DNA of 64,000 bases from Silene conica (taxonomy: Eukaryota; Streptophyta; Magnoliopsida; Caryophyllales; Caryophyllaceae): the NCBI GenBank assembly GCA_029255685.2, contig CM055320.2, positions 14,494,614 to 14,558,613 of the forward strand, read 5' to 3'. The position numbers and the translations under genes were made by a program. The notes beneath the pieces are model-generated. The model was not told where the DNA came from and searched no databases. It worked only from the letters and a program-made list of their open reading frames with translations. Numbering within the stretch: the stretch's first letter is position 1; each line of letters begins with the position of its first letter. Shown piece after piece: positions 47,597-58,402 of this stretch.

Positions 47597-50500
47597 GGAT
47601 TATTATTATTATTATTATTATTATTTTGCAAGAAGGTATTTCTTATATATTTCCAAAAATAGGATTACATGAGTTTGTCTTACAAAAGTATATCCACTAT
47701 ACTATTTTCTATTTTAATGAATGACTATTTAATCATTTACATGTATGATGCCTAATATGTCTTCATGTATGACTTCCTTTGTTCTGTTTAACAAAATTGC
47801 CTTTGTTATGAGCTGGATTTCCTTAAAGAGAGATGCTACATTTCTTTCACCATCCCCAAAGGCCCTCAAATTTCTTTCCTGCCATATTGTGTAAACCAGA
47901 CTGCCAATCCCACAGCTCAGCCACTTATTTTTCCAATGTCTCCTTTATTTCCTACCAGCAACCCAGCAAAGTATCCCTTGTAGGTCGGTTTGTGGGAAGT
48001 TCAGCTGCATCCACTGCTTCAGAAGGCTCATCAGATGGCAAGTGAAACTGCACTGGAAATAGAGATGAGTATTTGTTTCAGCATCAGACTTGCACAAATA
48101 ACATCTGTTTACCAGTGATATTCCTCTTGATTGAATCATGTCCATTGTGGAAAGTTTCTGTTGGGCAGCCATGGTTAAGCATATTCTATGTTTTGATATC
48201 CCTGCATAATGGTGAATAGCTTTGTAGATAGGTAATTTTGGCCCTGTGCCTCTCAATTTTTCATAAGCTACTCTAACAGAATATTTTCCTTTTTCTACAC
48301 AGGTAGACAACATATTTTTCACTGCCTGTGTACTGCCCAGTTCATCAATGTAGGCATCCCTTATTTTAATGATATCCCTGAGATAGGAAGGATAGTGCTG
48401 CTTCAATGGTATAGTCCAAATGTCCTGCTCTTGGAGATAATATTTATGTAACCATTTAATCCATATAGTCCCAGTGTTGCGATCAATCTGCCACAGCCAT
48501 TTGAGCATAGAGGCTTTATTCCATGTGTGTAGTTCGTTCCTTGATTTGAAAACCACCCTCATTTCATGGCTTGCAAATGCTTGCCCATGATTTGAAAATC
48601 ATTCTCTTGCTGTCATTGTTTTTGCCCCATAAGATATTCCTGCATAATTGATCAATTTTCCTGCATATGGTTTGAGGTAATAGAAGACTGGAACTCCAAA
48701 ATTTATGCAGGCCAAAAAGAACAATATTGAGGACAGTAGCTCTTCCTGCACTTGAGAGGGAGGAAGTATTGAAGTTGTTCATGATACTCTGGACCTTCAG
48801 AATAAGGGGGTCATACATTGCCACTGTGAAGTTTGAGTGATTAATTGGTATCCCCAAATACCTGAAAGGGAAGGCACCTTCTCTTATACCAATACTTTGG
48901 AGAATACAAGATTTAACAGTATTAGTTACCCCTCCCATAATGGCTTCTGTCTTTTCTAAATTAGGCTGTAAATCAGACCAAAGAGAGAATTCTTTGAGAA
49001 TATTGACAGCTTCCTGGACAGAAGGTAGGTCACCTCTCATGAATATCATCAGGTCATCTACAAAGACCAGATGGGTAAGGTTCATTTTTGTACACTTGGG
49101 ATGGTATGATACTGAAGGGGCTTAACACATTGCTCTCAGCCTTCTTGACAACACTTCCATGCTTAAAACAAAAAGAAAGGGGGATAAGGGGTTTCCTTGC
49201 CTCACTCTACTCCTTCCTTTGAAAAAACCATGATGTGCTCCATTTACATTAAGGGTGAACCAGGATCCAATTACAAAACTCAAGATCCAAGTGATGAATT
49301 TATCATGGAAATTAAGTTGTGTGAGCATATCTTTCAAAAAGGGCCACTGCAGGGTATCAAAAGATTTGCTTATGTCTACCTTGAGCGTACATCGGGGGTC
49401 AGATGTTTCCTTGCATATCTTTTCAAAAGTCCTTGAGTAAGAAGGACATTCTCAAAAAGGCTTATGTCCTGAACAAAAGCAGTTTGTTCCTGTGTAACAA
49501 GCTTGGGCATGATGTCTTTCAGTCTATTGGTTAAGATTTTTGTGATGGTTTTGTAAATGACAGAACAACATGATATTGGTCTAAAATCTTTGAATGAGCT
49601 GGGTGTTTGCTTTTTGGGAATAAGAGTAACCAAAGGAACATTGGCCTGTTTAGGAAGAAAACCAGTACTGAAAAACTCTTCAATGGCTGCACAAAAATCA
49701 TGCCCCACAATATGTCAGGCTGCTTTGAAAAAGCCTGCAGAAAATCCATCTAATCCTGGACTTTTATTAGAGTCAATTGCAAAAAGAGCTTGCTTAATTT
49801 TACTTCTGCTTACATGCTGAGTCAGTCCCTCATGATCATCATTGTTCATTAAAGGTCCCTGAGCAATGATGTGTGCTGGAATCCTCTGAACAGGAGAAGC
49901 AGTACCAAATTGGTGTATGTAGTAATCCACAAAAGCTTCCCCACCCCTTGTAAGCCAGTATAATTAGTACCATCCCTTCCAGTTATCTCTCCAATTAGCT
50001 GCTTCTGCTCTCTTTCTTTGATCTTGCTGAAAAAATATCTAGTATTTACATCACTGTGAGTAAGATGATGTAGCTTTGCTCTTTGAGTCAAAATGTTCAT
50101 TTCAATCTCCTTTAGCTCTCTAAACTGTTTGGAAACAATTGCCTCCTTATCAATAATATCCTGAGAAGAGGGGTTGACTTGCAGTTGTTTGAAACAAAGC
50201 CCCAGTTCCTCTCTTTTTTCCTGTACCCTTTTATTAATGTTGGAGAAGTGAGTTTGATGCAATGTTTTCAGATGCTTTTTTACTTCTTTCAGTTTGGCCA
50301 TAAGCCTATACATTTTGTTGCCATTGCTTCTGATATTCCAGGCCTGAGCGACTAGAGGCAGGAATTGGGGATGATCAACCCAGAAGTTTAGAAACTGGAA
50401 ATGCTTCCTAGGAGGAGGAGCATCATGGAAGTTCAAGACTACTGGGCAATGATCAGAGATACCAGGGGCAGGGAAGTGCTCAGTTGTTTGTGAGAAGGAC

Positions 50501-51060
50501 TGTTGCCAATGCCCATTGATGAGTATTCTGTCTAGTTTTGAGTATACCCTGGTATTTTCTTGTTTATTAAACCAGGTAAACTCATTCCCTGTCCCTCCCA
50601 TATCATCAAGATTACAATCCAAAATACAGTTATTGAAGTCTAGAAGTTCAGCAAGCACTGGTGGAGTGTTACTGATTTTTTTCATATGGATGTCTTACCA
50701 CATTGAAATCCCCCATAACTGCCCATTCTTTTACTTTTGAGGAGAATCTAAAAAGAGAATCCCATAGTTCCTACCTTTTCTCTGCATTATTGCTACCATA
50801 GACAAAGGATAAGTGGAACTGGGTTCCATTTTGATAATTCCTGACATAGCAGTGGATGACTTGGCTATGTATATCAAGAATATCTAGTTTAACTTTTGCT
50901 GAATTCCATAGGACCCAAATTTTGCCATTTTTATGAGCAGAATAATTGCCAACCACCTGATATCCTTTAAACGATTGCTTAACAATCCTATTAAGCTTTG
51001 GTTGTTTCACTCTAGCTTCAATCAACCCCAAAATGTCAATATTGTTCATCTTTAAGAAAT
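47597..51060 (-). mobile_element. L1-type LINE, decayed, 5'-truncated
   Basis: The minus strand encodes a broken ORF2 (below) followed by a short 3' UTR, then an (AAT)n tract (47603-47628 on the plus strand as att repeats). There is no ORF1. The 5' end starts inside the endonuclease domain and meets another (AAT)n tract (51063-51117). Plant L1 elements are commonly 5'-truncated by incomplete reverse transcription. A target duplication was not identified. Confidence 0.85.
47729..51049 (-). pseudogene. LINE ORF2: endonuclease, reverse transcriptase, zf-RVT
   Basis: In order on the minus strand: AP-endonuclease (NNIDILGLIEARVK near 51045; AVMGDFNVV near 50715; KLDRILIN and GISDHCPV further on). 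RT follows, with SPGLDGFSAGFF near 49745, a PKKQTPSSFKDFRPIS segment, KVDISKSFD near 49375 carrying the first catalytic Asp, and VRQGNPLSPFLF. FVDD near 49060 replaces the usual FADD. A zf-RVT segment with RCYLCKSDAETNTHLYFQC near 48100 comes next, ending at a stop at 47729-47731. It is broken by in-frame stops (for example after NNAEKR, at FFKAA-stop-HIVG, at RAMC-stop and at AGRK-stop) and several frameshifts (near 50690, 49950, 49380 and 48563). It is non-functional. Confidence 0.9.

Positions 51061-51062
<2 letters not shown>

Positions 51063-51117
<55 letters not shown>
51063..51117. repeat. (AAT)n microsatellite at LINE 5' border
   Basis: att repeats with one agt interruption. The matching minus-strand isoleucine run fused to the endonuclease frame is an artefact. 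Confidence 0.85.
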
Positions 51118-51119
<2 letters not shown>

Positions 51120-51436
51120 AGTTCATAATGTAGTAAGAAAAACATGCCAATAGTCATCATTCAAAATGTCATTCCTATCGATAAAAAAAGTCGCCATTAA
51201 CTGTAATGTCCATTTGATAGATGACACTATCAGCTTGAACCGTTTCATAGTTCAGAGAGGGGGATCAAAAGTTATCCGCACTTCTTCCGAACATCCTCTT
51301 CTTTCACACTACACAACGACGTATATGAGTAAGTAAACTAAATTCGACGTATATAAGAAACGGTGACAGATGCGGCTTTAGTCCATGACAAAATATATCT
51401 ACATCAAAATCAAAGTGACTTAGAACATAGAGTAAT
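51118..51436. other. Intergenic stretch
   Basis: Nothing recognised. Confidence 0.5.
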
Positions 51437-51749
51437 TTACACTACTACAATTAAGCACTTGGGCCACGACTAAATTCGTGGCGCAAGTACTAATTTCCCG
51501 TGGCTAAAGCTCTTTGTCACGGAAATACCTTTCGTGGCCCAAGTGGCCGTGGCTAACAGCTAGCCACGGGAAAAACAAGAACGTGGCTAAAATTATATTT
51601 TTAGCCACAGATTCTCACGTGACTAATAATTCCCGTGACCAAAAATAATTCTCGTGGCCAAAATTATTCCCGTGGCAAACAAAAAATAAAAAATAAATAA
51701 ACAAAATGTAATATATTATTTTTTACTTATAATGAAAATATTTTCACAT

Positions 51750-51937
51750 CTTTTTTTTTGGTCTCAACCGGGGTGTCCACCGTGTCGACAACGGTGTATA
51801 ATCCCCTCGCCACGGGCTCTCTCACGAAGAGGTAAACGGATTGCCAAAGAGTTGCTCCATTCCCATGGGTAGGAATCGAACCCCTGACCTCAGGGTTAAG
51901 GGATGAGGTGAGCAACCACCACACTACCAAACACATT
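51750..51937 (-). mobile_element. tRNA-derived SINE inside the CACTA element
   Basis: On the minus strand there is an A-box-like ttggtagtgtggtggttgc, a perfect B-box ggttcgattcc and an approximately 190-bp body. The 3' end is accccggttgagacc, followed by an A tail (T run at 51751-51759). A short duplication (cacat) may flank it. It is a different family from the SINE at 865-1078. The 69-codon frame across it is not a gene. Confidence 0.75.
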
Positions 51938-52149
51938 TGGTTACATATGGAATTTTGTCAAGCTTTAATCCTTGCTTGGTTAGTTATCTCAACTCGTTAC
52001 TTACAATCACAAGTCATTCACTTTTGCGAATCGTATATCCTCCCCCAGGAGGTCACTCATCCCAAGACTACTCTCACCTGAGCACGCTTAACTGTGGAGT
52101 TCTTATGATGAGCTACCGAAAATGAAACTTAAGCTTGTTGATATAGTTA

Positions 52150-53200
52150 ACACTTTGAAACCTTTTTATATTATATTCTTTTTTTTTTCTAAATTACCTT
52201 CACTATTATTTTTGCGAAAAAATATTAAATGATTTACATATTTTTGCGAAAAAAATATTATTTTTCTCAGATTACTCGAGTTTTCAATGTTGACCTCCCG
52301 ACTAATGATGCTCGGGTCATTTTTTGCCCGAGTCAACAAAACCATTTTCTCCAAACTATTTAATCATCTTTTCCTTATATTTTTTCCCTAATATATTTTT
52401 TTTTTCATTTTTCGGCATTTTTATGTTATTTTTCTTTTATCCATTTTTTCATCTATTTTTCCAAACAAATACTATTTGTAAGATCGTCGTATTTGTAACA
52501 AAAAAAAGTTTAATCACTTTTTACTAAATAATGATCAGTTTTGAATAATGATCAATGACCGAGTTTTATTACTAAAATAAATGACCAAGACATTATTAAC
52601 TCGAAAATAATCAGTTTTTGCCACAAAACACAAAAAAAATCGTATAAATTTTTGTTTTCTCTAAATTGATTTCTTTTCATTATTCTTGATATTTCTTTTT
52701 GTCAACAAAATTTCACATTATTTAAACATGTAAGTTTATTATTTTAATTTCCATTTTACTTTTCGGTGTGATACGCTCATTTTCAATAATTAAAATGTTT
52801 TTCTATATTGATTTTTTTATATCGGTTATTTTATCAATATGTGTTTTTTCCATTTTATTCAATGATTTGTTGGAAATCATTTTGAATTTAATTTTTTAGA
52901 CTACTTTTTTTTTTTTTTTAATCATATTTTAAATCTAATTGTCTTTTCCTTTTTTTTCTCCTTAAAAACTTCCCCAATTGTTTTCCAATTTAACATCTCG
53001 AATTCAAGTTCTTGTAGAAATATTTTACAAATAAAGTTGTAAATCAATTTTCTAATGAAAAGCTTATTTAACAATATATTAGTTTCAGACTTCTCAATGA
53101 TACGTGTTAATAAGTTAATTATTTAAGTGGACATACTTTCTCTTTAAATGTGATGTGGTCTATAAATAATGTTATTCAATATTATAAATTTAACAAAAAA
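52150..53200. other. Interior of the CACTA element, T-rich, non-coding
   Basis: There are long T/A runs without protein motifs. 52200-52265 repeats tttttgcgaaaaaatatta. Confidence 0.5.
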
Positions 53201-54358
53201 AGAATTATAAATATATATTTGCCATGGGTGTGACATTGTTCGTGGCAAAAATGATTATTAGCCACGACTGTAACCCAAATTGTGGCGTAATTGACTTTTT
53301 GCCACGGCAAAAATTTTCCCGTGGCATAAAATTTTTCTAAAATAATGAATAAAATTTTTCCCTTGGCTAAACAAAATTTAGCCACGAATTACAAATTCCC
53401 GTGGCATAAATCGTGGCGCAAGTGTCAATTTGTTGTAGTGTTTTTTGTCGGGCTTGTTGCGCAATTTAATAAATTGAGTAACTGGGTAAGTAGCTTTGAA
53501 ATTACAAAATCGTCATTACATAATTAAACGTATACTTAAAGTAAAGCAGCATTCAACGAAAATAAAGCGAAATAAATTGTTAAACAACAATCATTTATTC
53601 ATATAATCATATTTATTTTCAAGTCAGTAGTGTTAATAAGAATAATCATAATAAATTGCACAAATTCTCACTTGTGACAGACTAAATCCAATAATAAGAA
53701 TAATCATAATAAGATCATTTACGTCAATTGTGAAGAAAATGAAGTACGAATATTGTTCACATCTCGCAATAATACGGCGCAATCATCTTGATGTCACAGT
53801 ACACACCATGTTGCACTAAAAATTTTGTACTATTATTTGTTATCATATAAAAAATATTAGTCACGGTAAAAATCCAGTGCGTAGCTAAGAGCAATAATTA
53901 GTCACGGGTAATTTACTTGTGACAATAAATCACAATTAGCCACGGTAAGAATTCAGTGTGTGGCTAAGAGCAATATAGTCACGGATAATTTAACTGTGAC
54001 AATAAATCATAATTAGCCACGTTTAGAATTCAGTGTGGCTAAGCACACTAATTAGTCACGGTTAACTTACATGTGACAATAAATCATAATTAGCCACGAC
54101 ATTGTGGCTAAAAATAATTATTAGTCACGTTCGTGACTTGATGCGTGACTAAACGCATTTATTAGCCACAGTCATGGCTTAATTCGTGACTAAAAACAAT
54201 TATTTGTCACGGATATATTTTCCCGTGACATAAATTTTTTTACCAATTAATTTTGAAGGAAGGGAACTTTTTTTCCCGTGACTAAGCAAATTTAGGTCAC
54301 GAATTATGAATTCCCGTGACATAAATCGTGGCGCAAGTGCCATTTTGTTGTAGTGTTA

Positions 54359-54913
54359 TTAAATCACGCATTTATAATTGAAATTTAATCCAATTCTAGC
54401 GATTAAAATCTGCGATTAAATTCTGCTTTAATTTGCTTAAATTCTAATATAAATTATACGGGCCCACGTTTTGGAAAAAATAGGACTGGATGGTCCAAAT
54501 AATATTCCACGGGATAATAAAAATCTGTTTTATGCATAAAAATAGGACTGGATTGTTTTTTTGCATTTTATTTTACTCCAATAAAAAACCTGGAAATTAA
54601 TGTTTCGCAAACAAATGGACCAAATAATATTCCGTATGATATAAAATCTGTTTTATGCACAAATTCAGGACTAAAAATATTTTTTGTTGAATTTTTTTAC
54701 TTTAACTAAAAATCTGGAAATTAATGTTCAAATCTATTTGGATAAAAATTTTACTTCCAAAAATATTCAATTTCGAAGGATAAAAACCTTAAATATATAA
54801 AAGTTTGGATGATCATTATATTTATGTAAACTAGTATATCTAATATTAAACTGTAATTTTTATTATAATTTTTCATAACAATCTTAACCACTCCCTCAAT
54901 CTCTCTTAAATTA
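54359..54913. other. Intergenic stretch with a short direct repeat
   Basis: The segments around 54477-54605 and 54611-54725 share ggaccaaataatattcc, then aaaatctgttttatgcac and ctggaaattaatgtt, indicating an old tandem duplication of about 120 bp. No gene. Confidence 0.5.
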
Positions 54914-54915
54914 TA

Positions 54916-55191
54916 CTCCCTCCTACCCAAGATAAGCGTCCCATTGTGGACAAAGTACAACATTTAAGGAATAATACTTGTTTAATATTTTGTGTAGTGT
55001 AGGGGTATATAGATTGGTGAGAGAAGGTTAGGATTTGTAAGAGAAGGGGTGGGTGGGTGGGTAATATATAGAAATAGGGAAGGGTATAAGGGTAATAAAA
55101 CAGCCCAAAAACTTACTAAAGGTTCACAACGGGACACTTTGACGAATAAACTGAAACGAACAACGGGACACTTATCTTGGGTAGGAGGGAG
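54916..55191. mobile_element. Stowaway-type MITE
   Basis: ctccctcctacccaagataa and ttatcttgggtaggagggag are perfect inverted ends flanked by TA (54914-54915 and 55192-55193). The interior holds cgggacactt/aagtgtccc-type motifs near the ends. Confidence 0.88.
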
Positions 55192-55198
55192 TATATAA

Positions 55199-55260
55199 CT
55201 AGTGTTTTTGCCCGTGCGATGCACGGATACTAAATTAATTTGTGGTATTCATAAAATTTT
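55199..55260 (-). mobile_element. Helitron 3' terminus (minus strand), other end not located
   Basis: CTAG at 55199-55202, preceded by A, then gcccgtgcgatgcacgg, a hairpin of the same type as the three Helitron ends at 14.9-23.9 kb. The element body would extend to higher coordinates. No ...GA end with a following T could be assigned with confidence. Confidence 0.5.
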
Positions 55261-56540
55261 CACCATATAAATCAAAAGTAAATCATAAGACTTTTTTTAT
55301 ATAAAAAATTTTACTAGTTCATTCTATACATGTGTTATTTTGTTAATAAATTACCTCATTTATATTAATCTATGTCATTAATGTTACCACCAACTCGCCA
55401 CAATTATCTACAGTACTACACGAAAGAATCATTCAAACCACTACTCTTACTCTTCAAACAACACATAAAACGGTCCACAATCCAAAGTCACAACTACTAA
55501 CCTATTATTAAATTAATCATCAAATGTGATTTAGTCATCTTTATTGCTTCCTCAAACAACCATCTAACTCATCTTCGGCACTCTTTCCATGCTTCTAATA
55601 CACACCTGACATATTGAATTCACCCATCCTTCATGAAACACCCCGACTTATCCCTCAAAGTTAGCTCTCCCTTTGAAAAATTCATCCATCTATTAGAAAC
55701 CTAGCTAACTTATGCTTTCAAAACCGATCTTGTTTGAATGAGAAATCTTTGATGGGAAAACAAAAACATGCAATTTTTTTGTTTGGTTAACAAAAGAGGT
55801 ATGAGAGAAGTGTTAAGGAATTAACGGTGGAAGCAACACTCGAGATGTTACATTGAAATTGGGTGTAAAATTCAAATCACGATGTTTTTTTTAATCACCA
55901 AGATATTATTAACATGATATTTCTGAGATTTTAAACTTATTTTTATAGCATCTATGCCAAAATCATTTACACATAATACAACCTTGAAATAAATTCATCT
56001 ACTTCCTCAGTTTTTTTGCTACATACCCCCTACCCATTTTCCACACCATTCAGGCATTGTTCGTACCCTTTTCACTCAACTAACCAACTTGACCATCATA
56101 ATTAACCGTATGCGCATCCCTAAACAACCCCATTGTATCTATATTTATTTGTACTACTCAAATCACACTCTTAAATGTTGGAAAATAACTTTATCCTCAA
56201 GACGCTTGCCTCCTACCTCCAAACCTATCCACCCCGATATAATACTAACATTATATATACTTCCTTAATTCTTATCCAATGTTTCCACATTCTATTTTTG
56301 TACAATTTAATCCAATGTTTTTCTTCCATAGTTAGCAAAATAATTGACATAAATATCTTCTTCTATTTCTTGTATTTACAATGTTATCATTGCAAATTTA
56401 CAACTGCAACTCCACATTACGACATCTTTTTTATACACACCTCTAAATATTTCCAAGAATACTCCCACAAAAAACACTATAACGTCATTTCACATTTTAT
56501 GTTTCTATTCTTCCGCATATTTTATATTGTTAAGACACCT
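55261..56540. other. Unannotated stretch upstream of the copia element
   Basis: The sequence is C/A-rich on the plus strand with many short frames but no protein motif. It may be the body of the Helitron whose end is at 55199. The 173-codon frame at 56175-56696 runs through this stretch, the LTR fragment and part of gag, and is not a gene. Confidence 0.35.
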
Positions 56541-56634
56541 CGCATGTTTTCTTATCATGTCAAAAGTTTTAAATTCCGCGTATTTTTGGCATGTTTTGTA
56601 TGTTTACTTTTCCGCTGCCGCGAGGGATTTTACA
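56541..56634 (+). mobile_element. 3'-end fragment of the 7.8-13.2 kb LTR family
   Basis: ttaaattccgcgta, then ttttggcatgtttt, ttttccgctgc and a final ttttaca match the last ~90 bp of both solo LTRs (ends at 11511 and 13249) with scattered differences. It is joined directly to copia gag sequence. Confidence 0.75.
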
Positions 56635-56635
56635 C

Positions 56636-57486
56636 GAAAACTATGAATTATGGGCAGATGCAGTCCGGAACGGTCTCGACGCCAAAAATAAATTAGGGTT
56701 CGTCGAGGGAATTGTAAAAAAAACCGGTTGTTGCTGAAGGGGAAGAAGAAAGTCTTGAAGCGGTCGCGTGGCGTCAATGTAATGCCATGGTAAAGGCGTG
56801 GTTAAGGAACGTCATCGAGCCCAGACTTCACCCAAGCATTAGTTATTCCGGAGCAGTAACAGAAATTTGGAAAGAGCTAAAAGAACGATACTCGGCTGGT
56901 AATGCACCTCGTGTGCACCAGTTGAAGAATGAATTAAATGAGTGCAAACAAGGCACAAATCAACCGATTGTTGAATATTACACGACAATGAAGGCTATAT
57001 GGGATGAATTAGCGAACTACAGCCATGTCCCTCAGTGTACTTGCGGGGGCAGCAGCGGCCTTAGCCAAGGAGCGTGAGGAGGAGAAAGTTCATCAGTTCC
57101 TTATGGGACTCGATACGACTCTTTATGGACATCTCCGTACAAACTTATTAATAGAAGATGATGTAACGTCATTGAGTAGGGCTTATGCGCTAGTGTTGCG
57201 AGAAGAACGATATATGGCTGTAACCAAGACCAAAGAAGAGATCAACGATGCGGCAATGGCGGTTCGAACGACCAATGAAGAAGGCAGGGGACGTAGTGTT
57301 GGCTCGAATAATGAAGCACGGGAAGCAGAGCCACCACGGTGTACCTTCTGTACCAAATACTACCACACGGAGGACAAGTGTTGGGAAAAACATCCCGAAC
57401 TCTTTCCGGGTAGAGGTCGAGGTCGCGGTCGCCGAGGAAGACGTGGATACGGGCGTGGTGGCAATTGTTCACAGCCGAGGAGGTAA
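56636..57486 (+). pseudogene. Copia gag (frameshifted)
   Basis: It opens ENYELWADAVRNGLDAKNKL, the typical start region of plant copia gag (UBN2-type). It then has a capsid-like helical part and a CCHC zinc knuckle C-x2-C-x4-H-x4-C (CTFCTKYYHTEDKC, about 57342-57383), followed by an RGRGRGRRG-rich tail. The reading frame shifts at an A run near 56717-56724 and at a G run near 57043-57047 (ggggg). Both look like one-base homopolymer insertions, which could be real decay or sequencing/assembly error. The protein would form the virus-like particle and bind RNA. Confidence 0.85.
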
Positions 57487-58007
57487 CACAACTGCGTAGT
57501 TTGTTGGGAGCGAAATATGATGGGAATCAAAAGCTAGAAGGTATGACGAATATCATGACTAGCAGTTGGTTATTAGACAGTGGTGCTTCGCACCACATGA
57601 CAGGACGGAGAACGTTGCTTGCAAACGTGCGAACAGATTTGCCTTTTACTGTTTCACTACCAGATGGAACGCAAATAGTTGCTCGAGAACATGGAGAAAT
57701 CGCCTTAAGCAATAATTTGATTCTAAAGGATGTTTTATATGTGCCTAAATTAATATGTGATTTAATTTCCGTAAAACAATTAATTGAGGAAAATAATTGT
57801 GTTGTGACATTTTATCCTGCTCATTGCGTTATACAAGACCAATCTACGAGGATGAAGATTGGACGGGGTGAGCATCAAAATAGGGTCTATTTTCTGAAAA
57901 TGGAACAAGTTCGTGCGACTCGAATAGCTGTCAATGGTGATGCGCGACTTTGGCACAAACGACTTGGTAATCCGTCTAGCAGTATTTTACCTTCCTTTCA
58001 AACTTAG
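57465..58007 (+). pseudogene. Copia protease and gag-pre-integrase segment
   Basis: WLLDSGASHHMTG (near 57567) is the aspartic protease active site D-S-G-A of copia elements. Downstream lies the gag-pre-integrase motif LWHKRLGN (near 57950). The frame differs from gag by a shift near 57470-57486 and ends at a TAG at 58005-58007. The homologous sequence then continues in another frame. Confidence 0.85.
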
Positions 58008-58402
58008 TTGGTATTGATTTATTTTGGAATTCTTGTGACATTTGTGATGCGTGTTGTCGAGCTAAGCAGACTAGGTCGGTCTTTATATCAAATAATAAAA
58101 GAAGTACTGAATTGTTTCCGCTCATACACTGTGACATTTGGGGACCATATCATTCAGAAAGTTTATCGGGGGCTCACTATTTTCTCACAATTGTTGACGA
58201 TAAGAGTAGAGGTGTATGGGTTTATTTAATGAGAGATACAGGAGAAGTGAGTCGATTAATGATAAATTTTTGCAAAATGACATTGACTCAATTCGGAAAA
58301 CAAGTTAAAATAGTACGGAATGATAATGGAACGGAATTTCTTTCCGGGCCAATTAAGGAATATTATAATGACAATGGCACGCATGGTATTCCAAACCAGT
58401 AA
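58008..58402 (+). pseudogene. Copia integrase core, first part
   Basis: HCDIWGPYHSES (near 58125) and VRNDNGTEF (near 58311) carry the first two catalytic Asp residues of the D,D-35-E integrase. TIVDDKSRGVWVYL lies between them. A shift near 58385 moves the third catalytic residue (Glu, in QQNGRVERKHR) into the next frame. Confidence 0.85.

Larger units (their letters stand above)
51440..54355. mobile_element. Non-autonomous CACTA (En/Spm) element with TTA duplication
   Basis: The left end CACTACTACAATTAAGCAC (51440) and the right end ...ttttgttgtagtg (54355) are inverted. TTA flanks both sides (51437-51439 and 54356-54358). Subterminal zones are dense in cgtggc/gccacg motifs (51463-51670 and 53215-54330). 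A second right-type terminus (tttgttgtagtg) lies at 53440. Between 53862 and 54100 a unit of about 80 bp with gtgacaataaatcataatt is repeated three times. A SINE sits at about 51750-51937. No transposase. Confidence 0.82.

Noticed and set aside
51727..51936. 69-codon minus-strand frame
   Set aside because: It coincides with a tRNA-derived SINE containing A and B boxes.
56175..56696. 173-codon frame as a host gene
   Set aside because: It runs across non-coding sequence, an LTR end and out-of-frame gag.
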